Source of the DNA: Rhodothermales bacterium
GTDB taxonomy: Bacteria > Bacteroidota > Rhodothermia > Rhodothermales > JAHQVL01
Length of the DNA stretch: 64,000 nucleotides
Assembly: GCA_041391505.1 (NCBI GenBank)
Contig: JAWKNW010000008.1
Location: forward strand, 1-64,000
Reading direction: 5' to 3'
Under the pieces are notes generated by a model, which ran no database searches, had not been told where the DNA came from, and was given only the letters and a program-made list of their open reading frames with translations. The position numbers were made by a program, and so were the translations under genes. Shown here one piece after another: positions 19,613 through 29,093 of the stretch; position 1 is the stretch's first letter, and each line of letters starts with the position of its first letter.

Positions 19613-21829
19613 TTAGCGGATGACGGACGAGGCAAGGGTCTCCATGCCTTCCGGCACGATATCGATATGGTAGAGCCGCGTCTGCAGCGGACGCAGGGCG
19701 CTGACCTTCATCAGGATCATCGTATTCCCCTCGATCAGCTCGTGCTGCGGCACGGGGCCGCCGATGAGTTCGGGGCGGATCTGGATGCTCACGACGGGCC
19801 GGCCCAGATCGATCAACAGGCTGAGCTGGCGCGCCGTTTCGCTGTTTTGATTCGATATCTGGAGCACGACGCGCGCGTCGCTGTTTTTGTTGAGCGACAC
19901 CTGGATGGCCTGCCGCTGCCGCCACCACGACCCGATTTCATCGGCCGTCCCCATCCAGAACTTGTCCTGCCGCAGGGCGCGGGCCGTGGCGAGGACGGAA
20001 GATCGATAGGGCGCACGCGCCAGTCCGGTGTCGTGAACGACCAGTTGATACACGCCCCCTTCCATGTGGACGCGCTCGTAATCCGTCGCCATCATGTGCT
20101 GGATCGTCGCGGGGTCCGCGTCGGGCTGGCGGTGGAGAAACTCGATGTCCGTTCCAGACGGCGAGTTGAACTGGGTGATGAGCGGCGCGATATCGCGCAA
20201 CACTTCGGGGGCCGTCCGCGTCGCGATCGAATCCGGCAGCACCGTCGTGAAGCCGGTAAACTGGAGGGCGCGGAGGAGGCGCTTGCTCACGCGGCCGGCG
20301 TCCGCCGGCTTGTAGGATGTCACGGGCACCCCGGTCTCGGTCTCCAGCGCCGTTTTGACGGTAGCCAGTCGATTTTCGTGCGACAGGCTCGATTCGCCCC
20401 GGTCGCTTCCCGGCGCATCGAGCAACCCCACGCGTCCGGCGCGGACGAACGTCTGCACCACGGCCGGCGGCAGCGGCGCATCCGGCGCGCGGAGGAAAAA
20501 GTCGGCCCGGAGGTTTTCTGCGAGGAGCGAATCGGCGAGCGTGTGCAGGTTGCGCAAGTCGCCATCGCCCACCGCGGTGATGATGGCGGCGGCGTCATAG
20601 GGCGCCGGCCAGTCGCGAAGCCACGCCGACGGCGCGCGCCGCAGGTAGTTCATCACATTGATAAAAAAGCGGTCGATCACCACGACATCCTCCTCGTTCC
20701 GGTTGCCGATGCCCATGGCGTCGCGGCGAAAGCCGGAATAGACGAAACGGCTGCCGAAATTGACCCCGTATACGATGCCCGTGTGGTTTACCAGGCTATC
20801 CGGCTGGAGGTGGCGGCCCCACTGGCCCCAGTAGCCCACGACGTCGGTGCTGTCGCCCGTGATATGGAGCCGGAGGGCGGGGTCAAAAACCTGCACGTTG
20901 AAACTGTATCCGCCCGGGATGCCGGCCGTCAGGACGGTGTTGCCCCGCATGGCGAACTGCTCCATGCCGTAGCCGGTGTAGGCATAGGGCGACTCGCGGC
21001 CCGTCCGGTCGCCCTGCCAGCTGTAAAAAGTGAGTTTGACCGCCTTCTGGGGCGTCATGAGCCCGTCGACATCGCGCAACGGCAGCGTGAGCGTATCGGC
21101 CAGCACGTAGTCTTCGCGGGGCGGCGGAGCGGTGGTCGGCGCGACGAGGCGGTACTGCCGGAGCGGCGCAAAGGACTGCGTCGTCTGGAGTGCCGGCGCG
21201 CCGGGAAGCACGGGCAGATAGATGCCGGGCTCCGTAGATCCCGGATGGATGGATTCGTGCGCGCGGTAGTTGCCCTGGTACCGGTCGACAAAATCGACGA
21301 CCTCGACGCCGAACGCCTCCTGCAGGAACGACCAGCCGCGCACCGAGCCGTCTTCGCGGTAATAGCCGGGCATCCAGGACGCGTACACGCTGCCGCCGTT
21401 CCGCATGAACGCGAGCACGTTGTCGACCTCCCGATCGCTCATGGCGAGCGCCGCCGGCAGGATCAGCACATCGAAATATTCGGTGGAGAGCCCGGATTCG
21501 AGATCGCGATCCGAGATGCGGCTGTACGGGAAGTCGTAATCCGGCGAGCTGAGGAATTCATGCCAGGTGGCGAGCAGGTTGTCGAGCCAGCGCGCAGTGG
21601 AATCCTCCGGATTGATCTGGCGGATCGTGCGCGAATATTCGCTGGCGAGGAGCGCGATCCGGGGCGGCTCGCGATCGGCGTCGGACGCGGGGTAAAACTC
21701 CTTGATGCTGAACGTACCCAGCGCGCTTTCGAGCAGGAGCACGTAAACGAGTACCCCGGCGGACAACGCGGTGACCCCCAGGGTCATGAACCACAGCGTA
21801 TTGACCTGTTCGAGCTCAAATCGGGCCAT
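19613..21829 (-). CDS. Membrane-anchored GATase-like/NodB-like protein
   Basis: This 738-residue paralogue of the next gene has an N-terminal membrane helix (about residues 13-33) instead of a cleaved signal. The GATase-like segment (FDVLILPAALAMSDREVDNVLAFMRNGG) is followed by a beta-rich middle and a NodB-like region (IITAVGDGDLRNLHTLADSLLAENLRADFFLRAP, then PVTSYKPADAGRVSKRLLRALQFTGFTTVLPD). A His-x3-His pair is not visible at the expected place, so catalysis is doubtful. The start at 21829 (MARFELEQ) follows AGGTAGG, better than the upstream ATG at 21847. It probably faces the periplasm and works with the synthase and exporter encoded upstream. Confidence 0.6.
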   Translation of the reverse strand: MARFELEQVNTLWFMTLGVTALSAGVLVYVLLLESALGTFSIKEFYPASDADREPPRIALLASEYSRTIRQINPEDSTARWLDNLLATWHEFLSSPDYDFPYSRISDRDLESGLSTEYFDVLILPAALAMSDREVDNVLAFMRNGGSVYASWMPGYYREDGSVRGWSFLQEAFGVEVVDFVDRYQGNYRAHESIHPGSTEPGIYLPVLPGAPALQTTQSFAPLRQYRLVAPTTAPPPREDYVLADTLTLPLRDVDGLMTPQKAVKLTFYSWQGDRTGRESPYAYTGYGMEQFAMRGNTVLTAGIPGGYSFNVQVFDPALRLHITGDSTDVVGYWGQWGRHLQPDSLVNHTGIVYGVNFGSRFVYSGFRRDAMGIGNRNEEDVVVIDRFFINVMNYLRRAPSAWLRDWPAPYDAAAIITAVGDGDLRNLHTLADSLLAENLRADFFLRAPDAPLPPAVVQTFVRAGRVGLLDAPGSDRGESSLSHENRLATVKTALETETGVPVTSYKPADAGRVSKRLLRALQFTGFTTVLPDSIATRTAPEVLRDIAPLITQFNSPSGTDIEFLHRQPDADPATIQHMMATDYERVHMEGGVYQLVVHDTGLARAPYRSSVLATARALRQDKFWMGTADEIGSWWRQRQAIQVSLNKNSDARVVLQISNQNSETARQLSLLIDLGRPVVSIQIRPELIGGPVPQHELIEGNTMILMKVSALRPLQTRLYHIDIVPEGMETLASSVIR

Positions 21830-21859
21830 ATTCCTACCTGCGAACACGGGCTAACGCGA

Positions 21860-22327
21860 TCAGGCCGCGTCGCCGTCCGACCCGGCCTCCGCGCGATGGG
21901 CGGACGCGGCGCGTCCGTTGCCGGCCGCCGGCGTGCGCGGAATAAAACCGTCGTCCGTGTATTCCCAGAAAAACGAGCTGAGCGGCATGCCGGCCGCGGC
22001 GCGCTGCGGCAAGTGCGCACTGTCGCCGCCCTCGGGCATCGCATAGTTGCTGCTCATCTCGACATACTGCCCCGGATGAGGTAGCGTCCCGGTCGGCGCC
22101 ATGTACATCTGGGCTTCGGCGGGCGCGGAATCGCCCCCGTGCATCATCATGCCGGGCTGGCGCACCGCCATGAGCACATGCGGGTCGACCTGTTGCGGCT
22201 CCTGTTTCTCAACAGCGTTGCCGCGCAACTCCCGCATCTTGTACAACACGTACGCCGCAACGGCCAGAATGAACGTGGCAACCGTACCGACCAGAATGAT
22301 GGTGGAGAGGATCGGAACAATCTCCAT
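21860..22327 (-). CDS. Small single-span membrane protein of exopolysaccharide block
   Basis: This is a 155-residue protein of no recognised family. Residues about 6-29 form one strongly hydrophobic helix, followed by a basic patch (YKMRELRG). The rest is polar, low in predicted structure and rich in Met, Pro, Gly and Ala. The arrangement fits an inner-membrane protein with a short N-terminus. By position it could be a partner of the GT2 synthase, comparable in place though not in sequence to PgaD. The gene starts 245 bases after the synthase stop and its stop lies 31 bases before the downstream start codon. Confidence 0.6.
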   Translation of the reverse strand: MEIVPILSTIILVGTVATFILAVAAYVLYKMRELRGNAVEKQEPQQVDPHVLMAVRQPGMMMHGGDSAPAEAQMYMAPTGTLPHPGQYVEMSSNYAMPEGGDSAHLPQRAAAGMPLSSFFWEYTDDGFIPRTPAAGNGRAASAHRAEAGSDGDAA

Positions 22328-22572
22328 GGTGATTATCCTCAGATTTCAGAAAAAGACGACCGATGATGGATGCAGAACGGGCGAGAGCGCCCGGCCGGCA
22401 GGATGCCGGCTGCTGTACGTTCGTCCTGGGAAAAGGGGGATCGACGCGGCGTTCCGACGGAATCGAAACGACCTGTCCCCGGAGAGCGGAGCGTAATGCC
22501 CAGAGAATCGATGTTGATCGGCCCCTGAAGGCGCACTTCGACTCAAAAACCAGGCCATTGTCTGGTTCTTAT

Positions 22573-24144
22573 TCATGCTTGCTGACCAATTCGTTCCAAT
22601 TTCCCCCACACCATCCCGAGGCCCAGAAATTCCTCGACGGTCGCGAACGTTTTGCAGACGTCGACGATGAGGATGAAGAAGAGCCGGTAGAACAGGGAGT
22701 AAAAAATCAGACGCGCTTCCTCTTTTTCGACCGCCACGCAATACAAGGCGGCGATCAGATCCAGAATGGTGAGACTGAGCCACCAGTACGCGAGGAAGTA
22801 GATCAGACCGAACGCGGTGGCGATAAAGATGAAATAGAGGTTCGCGAACACGTTCATGACCGGCCAGATCAACGACTCGAAGGCCATCGACCAGAGCACC
22901 ACCGTCCCGCCGAAGTTGATCGTCGGGTTAAAAAACAGGTCGCGGTGCTTCCGGATGGCCTGGATGATGCCGCGCGTCCAGCGGTAGCGTTGCTTCAGGA
23001 GGTCGGTCAGCGTGTTGGGGGCCTCCGTATACGAACGGGCGTTCGGCTCGTATTCGACGCGCCACCCTTCCCGGATGATCTTCAGCGTGAGGTCGCAATC
23101 CTCGGCGAAGGTGTCCGAGCTGTAGTAGCCGGCATCGACGATCGCCTGCTTCCGAAACAGCCCGAGCGGGCCCGGGATGATGTTCACCAGCTTGAAGAGG
23201 CTCTGCGCGGAGCGGGCCATGTTCAGGCCTTCCACGTATTCGAGCGCCTGCAGCGTCGTCCAGATGTTGTCGCGGTTGTCCACCTTGACGTTGCCGGCCA
23301 CCGCCCCGATGTCTTCCTGCTCGAAATGGCGAATGGCCGCCTTGAGCGTGTTGGGCGAAAGCTGGGAGTCGCCGTCGACGCAGAGCACAAAATCGTATTC
23401 CGATACCTGGATGCCGGCGTTGAGCGCGGTCGACTTGCCGCCGTTGGGCTTCTCGACCAGCTTCACCTGCGCGCGCCCGTAGTTGCCCACCAGCGAGCGG
23501 GCGATGTATACGGTGTCGTCCCGCGAGCCGTCATCCACGATGATGATCTCATACTGCGGGTAGTCGATATGGAGCAGCGAATGGATCGTCGTCCGCAGGA
23601 GCTTGCCCTCGTTGTACGCCGGCACGATGATCGATACCGGAGGGAAATGCCGCGGCGTCTCCTCGGAAAGCGTGTGCTTCGTCGTGGTGAGGTAGGCGGT
23701 ATTGAGCTGCGTGAGATAACGCAGCAGCAGGATGATGAGGAAGAGCACCAGCGCCACGATCGACGAATAGACGCCCAGGCCCTGCCAGGACAGCGTGCTC
23801 TTTTTCCCGGTCCACCGCAACAGATAGTTGCCCGGATCCTCCATGAAGAGGTAGATCACCACGAACAGGAAGAGCGACAGGCTCCCGTAGATCATGATGC
23901 GGGTAAGGTATTTTCTCCCCTTGTCTTCGTCGGCCTCGGTACGCGGCACCTCAATCGGAAGAAACGGAATGCTGGAGACGGGCTGCGGCAATCCGCCGCG
24001 GCCCGCCGGCCGGGGCGCCGGCACGCCTTCGCGACGGGCGAAGGAGGTCCCTCCGCCGGTAGCCGGAGCGACCGGGGCATCCCCCTCGCCACGCTCGATC
24101 GAACGCGGCTGTAACCAGTCTCTGAGTTGTTCTATAAATCCCAT
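22573..24144 (-). CDS. GT2 polysaccharide synthase (PgaC/BcsA-like)
   Basis: This 523-residue membrane glycosyltransferase should polymerise a beta-linked sugar from a nucleotide sugar and push it across the inner membrane. Two N-terminal helices (about 84-104 and 123-145) precede the GT-A domain. Catalytic landmarks are IIVDDGS (about 202), CVDGDS (about 255), AEDCD (about 346) and the processive signature QRYRW (about 385). Two or three helices follow. The layout fits PNAG synthase PgaC or hyaluronan/cellulose-type synthases; there is no PilZ domain. The N-terminal 80 residues are polar and Pro/Gly-rich. The product is unknown. It lies 28 bases after the exporter gene. Confidence 0.85.
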   Translation of the reverse strand: MGFIEQLRDWLQPRSIERGEGDAPVAPATGGGTSFARREGVPAPRPAGRGGLPQPVSSIPFLPIEVPRTEADEDKGRKYLTRIMIYGSLSLFLFVVIYLFMEDPGNYLLRWTGKKSTLSWQGLGVYSSIVALVLFLIILLLRYLTQLNTAYLTTTKHTLSEETPRHFPPVSIIVPAYNEGKLLRTTIHSLLHIDYPQYEIIIVDDGSRDDTVYIARSLVGNYGRAQVKLVEKPNGGKSTALNAGIQVSEYDFVLCVDGDSQLSPNTLKAAIRHFEQEDIGAVAGNVKVDNRDNIWTTLQALEYVEGLNMARSAQSLFKLVNIIPGPLGLFRKQAIVDAGYYSSDTFAEDCDLTLKIIREGWRVEYEPNARSYTEAPNTLTDLLKQRYRWTRGIIQAIRKHRDLFFNPTINFGGTVVLWSMAFESLIWPVMNVFANLYFIFIATAFGLIYFLAYWWLSLTILDLIAALYCVAVEKEEARLIFYSLFYRLFFILIVDVCKTFATVEEFLGLGMVWGKLERIGQQA

Positions 24145-24171
24145 ACCTGTAGCTGCAAGGGGAGCTGCTGC

Positions 24172-27100
24172 CTAGAGCGTCCAGTACAAAGAAGCCGCCA
24201 GGACGCCCATACGATATCTGTCGTCACGGAGGAGACCGCTTCCTTCAAGAAAACGCACGGAATATCCGGTGCTGCCGCTGACACTGACGGAGACGCGTTC
24301 GACGATCTGGTAAATCACGTCCGACTCGATGCGCGCCGCGAAGGCGTCACGCCGGTACGACACCAGCCCGGTCGTGGCGCGGGCGCGGACATACCAGCGG
24401 CGTTTGTATTCGCCCTCGAATTCGAGCCAGATGTCGTACGAACGGTAGTCCTGGGGGGAGAAGTAGGTCTCGAGGACGTGCCGGTAGTTGATGTTGTTCA
24501 GGGAGAGCCCGAGACTCAGGAAGCGCTGGAAGCGGTAGCTGCTCTCGAGGCGCAGGTCGGTCCCGACGTTGGAACTAATGCCCGTCGTCGTGCTGTCGGC
24601 GCGGCCGCGCACGACGTTCAGGGCGAGGCCCGCCATCACCGTAAGCCGGTCGTTCTTCAGGAAGCGCTGTTTGCCCTTGGCCTCGAACTGGGTCAGCCGG
24701 AGCCCGAACTGACCGCCGGCCGGCGACCAGAGCACGGTAGCGCCCTCGGTGCTCCGCGCGCTGAGGGCGTACGAATGCTTTTCATGCCAGTAACAATCGT
24801 CGCCGATCCAGCGGCGCTTGTTCTGGTAGTTGATCTCCGCGAAGCCGGTGGTGCGCCCGCCGGCGTAATCGAACAGGCCCAGCGATACGGCCATGCGGCT
24901 CACCGTCTCCGACGTGTCCACCTGGGCGATGTAGCCTTGCGCGTTCTCCAGATCCACCCGTGGCGCCGGACATTCGCGGCGCGCCTTCGGGCGCCGGGGA
25001 TTCGTCATATCGAAGATCCCCCCCGCCATGATCTGATTCACCCGTTCCACCGCCGTGCCCGAGTTGGGCAGGAGGCGGCGGGTGCCGTTCTGAAAGTGGG
25101 AGATGAGGCCGGCCGTCAGCACGAACGGGTTCTGGGCGGACCGGGCCGTGTCCCGGGGCACCGTCACCTGCGTGAGCATGCCCTGGGCCCAGTGTTCGTA
25201 TTCCGTGATCCGGCCCCGCGCCGTGATGTACTGGGACACCGGCACGAAGAGGCCGGCGTAATCGGTGTCGAACATGTGCTCCACCAGCTGGATGCGCTGG
25301 TTGAGCCGCTCCTCGGCCACCGGTTCGAGCCGCGAGAACAACCCGAGGCGGTCGACCCGATGGTGGTACACGGTATCGGCCTGCGCGAACCGGCGGGATT
25401 CGAGATAGATCTGCGCCAGCAGGTCGCGCGCGGCCACGTCCCGCGGATTGCGGGCGATCATATCCTCCAGTTCGCGGATGGCGCCGGCCCGGTCCTCGAG
25501 GTAATACCGGTACCGGGCGATCATCCAGGCCAGCGCGTATTCATATTCCAGCTCCTGCAGGCTCTCGAGGATGCCGATGGCCTTGCCGTACTGCTCGGCC
25601 TGGGCATAGACCTCCGCCATCTCGACGAGGACGGCGCGCGGCCGGCGGCCGGCGACCTGGAAGTAGCGTTCGTAGTCGTCGATGGCCGCCTGCGTATTGC
25701 CGAGGCCGGCGAGCATGCGCGCCTCGCTCAGGGCCTGGGCCTCGCGGTCGAGGTTGCGGCGTTGCAGCGCGCGCTCGATCCGCGCGTCGATCGCATACAT
25801 CCGGTTCCGGTCGGATGGCGTCCCGACGGCGAAGGCGCGGCGCAGGTTGCGATCGGCGGCGTCGAGCCGGCCCAGCGTCAGTTCGCGTTCGGCGCGATCG
25901 AGCAAGGCGTCGGCGTCGTCGGGATACCGCGCGAGATGTTCGTCCAGATACCGGCCGGAGCGCGCCGTGATGCGGCCCGATGCGATCTCCAAACGCGCAT
26001 AAAGCATCCGATACGCCAGCTCGGTCGAATCCCGCGCCAGCAGCATCTCAACCTGCTCGCCGGCCTCGGGGAAGAGTCCGTTCTGGGTGAGCAGGTTCGC
26101 GTATTCATAGCGTGCGCTCGCATCGTCCGGATACGAGGCGATCATCCGCTCGTAGAGGGTCAGCGCCTCGTCGGACCGGCGCTGCGCGATAAAGGCGTCG
26201 ATCAGCTCGCGCAGCACGTCGCGATCGTTCGACTCGTTCGAGAAACGCGCCTCCAGCTTGGCCATATAGCCGGACGCCAGCGTGGCGCGCTCGGATTCCA
26301 GCATCGCCAGCCGGCTCACGTAGCCCGAATCCTCGGGCGTCACGTAGTCCTGATCCAGCAACACGTCGTACGCCTCGGCGATGCGGCCGGCATCGGCCAG
26401 GGCATCCACCAGATTGTAGCGCAAGGTCCGGTCGGACGGATGCTGCTGCAGCAGGTAGGTATAGCGATCGACGGGATACGCCGGCGTAAAACCGACCGAA
26501 GAAACCAGGCCCTTGTCGATCGTCTCGTACATCGCCAGCCACCGCTGCGTCTCGGTGTGCCGTTCGGACAGCAGCATCAGCTGATCGTACGCGTCGGCAA
26601 AACGGCGGTAGGCCAGCAGCTCTTCGATAAACCGGTAGCGGCGCTCGTCGAGCAGCGGCTGATCGGCGGGGTTGACGGCGCGCACGGGCGGCGGCGTGGA
26701 GAGCCGCTGGACTACGGTGCGGCCTTCTCGCGTGGCTTGGAGGCCCTGCCGCGCTTCCGCATTCGCCGGATTCAGGCGCAGCGCCTGCTCGAAGGCGTCG
26801 ACGGCCGTATCGTATTTGCCCTGCCACAGGCGGAAATACCCGAGGCGCATATGGAGATCGGAATCGGTCGGGAAAAAGGCCAGATACCGTTCCGCCACCC
26901 GTTCGCCTCGGGCGTTATCGCCGGCGTAGGACGCCAGCGCGATCAGATAACGGTGGACCGATTCCGGGCTGCCCTGCATGCCCTGGAGATAAACTTCGTA
27001 TTGATTGGCGGCTTCCGGAAAGCGGCTGTCCTCGTAGAGGGCGTCGGCATACTGCCGGCGGGCCTGGTAGTCGTTCGGATGGTCCGCGACATAACGCGCC

Positions 27101-27246
27101 AGCTCGTCGATGGGCCGGAACGGTTCGCCGGCCATCGTGACGTTCTGCGCCGGCACGGGGCTGGTCTGCGCATGAGCCGGCCGTGCGGCCGGCCAGCATG
27201 CCGCCAGCGCCATCAAAAAGAGGGTAGGGTGAACGAAACGCTTCAT
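24172..27246 (-). CDS. TPR/outer-membrane beta-barrel exporter (PgaA/BcsC-like)
   Basis: This 1024-residue protein has a signal peptide (residues 1-26 from the ATG at 27246; cleavage near AHA-QT). A long array of TPR-like helical hairpins follows (about 40-680; for example LARYVADHPNDYQARRQYAD, AVDAFEQALRLNPANAEAR and IRELEDMIARNPRDVAARDL). The last 330 residues alternate polar and hydrophobic residues with many Tyr, Arg and Trp, as in an outer-membrane beta-barrel of the YaiO/PgaA type. Such TPR porins guide secreted polysaccharide through the periplasm and outer membrane. Position directly before the GT2 synthase supports that role. It is unlikely to be a simple TPR adaptor. Confidence 0.75.
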   Translation of the reverse strand: MKRFVHPTLFLMALAACWPAARPAHAQTSPVPAQNVTMAGEPFRPIDELARYVADHPNDYQARRQYADALYEDSRFPEAANQYEVYLQGMQGSPESVHRYLIALASYAGDNARGERVAERYLAFFPTDSDLHMRLGYFRLWQGKYDTAVDAFEQALRLNPANAEARQGLQATREGRTVVQRLSTPPPVRAVNPADQPLLDERRYRFIEELLAYRRFADAYDQLMLLSERHTETQRWLAMYETIDKGLVSSVGFTPAYPVDRYTYLLQQHPSDRTLRYNLVDALADAGRIAEAYDVLLDQDYVTPEDSGYVSRLAMLESERATLASGYMAKLEARFSNESNDRDVLRELIDAFIAQRRSDEALTLYERMIASYPDDASARYEYANLLTQNGLFPEAGEQVEMLLARDSTELAYRMLYARLEIASGRITARSGRYLDEHLARYPDDADALLDRAERELTLGRLDAADRNLRRAFAVGTPSDRNRMYAIDARIERALQRRNLDREAQALSEARMLAGLGNTQAAIDDYERYFQVAGRRPRAVLVEMAEVYAQAEQYGKAIGILESLQELEYEYALAWMIARYRYYLEDRAGAIRELEDMIARNPRDVAARDLLAQIYLESRRFAQADTVYHHRVDRLGLFSRLEPVAEERLNQRIQLVEHMFDTDYAGLFVPVSQYITARGRITEYEHWAQGMLTQVTVPRDTARSAQNPFVLTAGLISHFQNGTRRLLPNSGTAVERVNQIMAGGIFDMTNPRRPKARRECPAPRVDLENAQGYIAQVDTSETVSRMAVSLGLFDYAGGRTTGFAEINYQNKRRWIGDDCYWHEKHSYALSARSTEGATVLWSPAGGQFGLRLTQFEAKGKQRFLKNDRLTVMAGLALNVVRGRADSTTTGISSNVGTDLRLESSYRFQRFLSLGLSLNNINYRHVLETYFSPQDYRSYDIWLEFEGEYKRRWYVRARATTGLVSYRRDAFAARIESDVIYQIVERVSVSVSGSTGYSVRFLEGSGLLRDDRYRMGVLAASLYWTL

Positions 27247-27301
27247 GTATGCGGGACGCATGTCGCCTTGATCGCGTGCTATAAGCTTTCAGGCTCGCGC
27301 C

Positions 27302-28519
27302 TTATCGGGCTTCCATGGCGTAGGCCATGAAATCGTCTGCGCGTTCGAACGGCTGTCCGTTGGGGACAACGACGACCGAAACGCTTTCGAGGAGATGTTT
27401 TTGGTCCGAGGGATGTTCTTTAGCGAGGCTCGCCTGCAGCGCGTCGAAGAAGCGCTGCACGAGATCCTGCCTGGCGTCCGGCATGACCAGCACCAGCCGC
27501 TGCGAGTCGCGATCGACGAGGAACCGGTCTTCCGGTCTCAGGACCTGTTCCACATGGTCGACGAGTTCGGCGAAGGGCACCGGCGACGCCGCCTGGGCAT
27601 CGAGGCGGAGGGCCATGAGCATGAAGGGGGCGTCCTCCTGATTCCGCCGGCCGAAGCACTGGTTGAGGGCGGCCTGAAAATCCGCCTGTTCCGCCCCGTC
27701 GTCGAGCGGTTGCGCGGCGAAGGCCGTCAGGGGCACGCGCGCGCCGCCGGCGGACTGCACCGGGTTGAGCGTGCGGGCCTTTTTGGGCGGCGAGGCCGGC
27801 CGGGCGCGGCGCGACGACCGGGCCGCGGGCCGCGCGGCGTTGACGCCGGCCATCGAGAGATCCCACTGCTCCACCCGTTCGTGATGCACGTGCCCGATCC
27901 CCGGGAGCAGCGTCAGGCGGCGGCTGGCGCCGCCGGCGGCATCCTCGTCCAGTTCGAGATGGATGCTGCCGCTGACATGGTTGCGGACGAAGTCGACAAT
28001 CTGCCCGGATACCGGATTGATCGGTTCGGGGAGGAGGAGCACGATGGTGGCGTCCGACGCGCTGAGCGCCTCGAGGGTCTGCAGGAAAGCCTGCCGGAAG
28101 CCCTCGAACGATCGGAACTGCATGAACGGCATGAAGTCGTTGATCACCACCCGCGTCGGGCGCTCCTGCATGATGAGCGTGACGAGATCGCCGAGCGCGC
28201 GCGCGGCGGTCTGGTCGTCGAGATGCTGCAGGCCGGACACGTCGGGAATCCACATGAGCCGGACAAACCCCCGTTCGTACGCACCCTGGAGATCAAAATT
28301 CACGGAATCGGCCTGGATAAACCAATCCTGGGGCCGGCCGGGAGAGATAAACAGGCAGGACTCGTCCGCCGAGGCCCCGGCCTGCAGGAAGAGCATGGCC
28401 AGAAGGCCGCGCCCGCTGGCGGCATCGCCGTAGCAGAGATAGGTGCCTCCCTGGTACATGCCTCCCCAGGAAGCGTCCACGACGTCAATGCCGGTCAAGA
28501 TTTGGGGAACGTGAGCCAA
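27302..28519 (-). CDS. KaiC/RecA-like protein with degenerate GGDEF domain
   Basis: This 405-residue cytoplasmic protein starts at TTG 28519; no ATG fits before an in-frame stop. Residues about 1-225 look like a KaiC/RecA fold, but the P-loop reads GDAASGRG (31-38), without the lysine. A basic linker (about 228-255) leads to a GGDEF-like domain (about 280-405). There, RPED (328-331) matches the inhibitory I-site RxxD. Five residues later, where GGDEF is expected, the sequence is RDSQR (337-341), so cyclase activity should be absent. By analogy with PelD it may bind c-di-GMP and control the synthase downstream. First gene of the minus-strand block; 55 bases separate it from the exporter. Confidence 0.65.
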   Translation of the reverse strand: MAHVPQILTGIDVVDASWGGMYQGGTYLCYGDAASGRGLLAMLFLQAGASADESCLFISPGRPQDWFIQADSVNFDLQGAYERGFVRLMWIPDVSGLQHLDDQTAARALGDLVTLIMQERPTRVVINDFMPFMQFRSFEGFRQAFLQTLEALSASDATIVLLLPEPINPVSGQIVDFVRNHVSGSIHLELDEDAAGGASRRLTLLPGIGHVHHERVEQWDLSMAGVNAARPAARSSRRARPASPPKKARTLNPVQSAGGARVPLTAFAAQPLDDGAEQADFQAALNQCFGRRNQEDAPFMLMALRLDAQAASPVPFAELVDHVEQVLRPEDRFLVDRDSQRLVLVMPDARQDLVQRFFDALQASLAKEHPSDQKHLLESVSVVVVPNGQPFERADDFMAYAMEAR

Positions 28520-29093
28520 GTTGCGTTTGAGCTGTGACTGAATAGGGGTGTGCTACGTGCGGTGCCACGGGCTTCCGATACCAGCCGGTCCGGAGCGCAT
28601 CGCATGGGCGCGGCAGCAGGCTGCCGGCATGGCGATACCGTGACACACATCAAACATAGCGGTATCCATCATGGGCCTGTACAGAGATCGAAGCGCGCAT
28701 GACGCACGAAAGGGCGCGGGTTTGGAGCGATTTACCCGAAGCGAACGGAGCGGAAGCCATCCAGAGAACGATGCGTTGCAGCGCGTGCACGTCGCTTCGC
28801 GCGGGACAAGCGCCTACCGATGCGCGCATGGCGTTTTATCTGTCCGATGGATTGTGTTGGTGAAAATAAACTTTTTCAATCTGAATTCGTTGCACCTTCT
28901 CTTTTTTACGGAGTGACGGACAAACAAAGACCGCGCCACGTGTGCGGCTCCGCTCGAAAAAACACGCCCCCGGTTCCCTCTGGCGTACCTGACGAGGACG
29001 CGGTATATTCGAGAGCCATGCGCGCTCAGCCCCTGGGCGCGGCATCAACCCGTCTTCCAACACCTACCTAAGACGTAAATTGAAGTAGCATAT
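28520..29093. other. 574-base gap between divergent exopolysaccharide block and efp
   Basis: No convincing gene is present. A short hairpin CGGCAGC-A-GGCTGCCG lies near 28610. An AT-rich patch at 28852-28912 (with GTGAAAATAAACTTTTTCAA, partly self-complementary) contrasts with the local GC content and is the best candidate for the efp promoter. Divergent promoters for both transcription units are expected here. Confidence 0.5.

Noticed and set aside
19667..22084. Plus-strand open frame of about 805 codons
   Set aside because: It is antisense to the coherent GATase/NodB-like gene and the small membrane gene. The translation is Arg/His/Gly-rich without any recognisable domain, typical of GC-rich shadow frames.
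24127..27330. Plus-strand open frame of about 1067 codons
   Set aside because: It mirrors the TPR/beta-barrel exporter. The true frame has a signal peptide and TPR units; this one has none.
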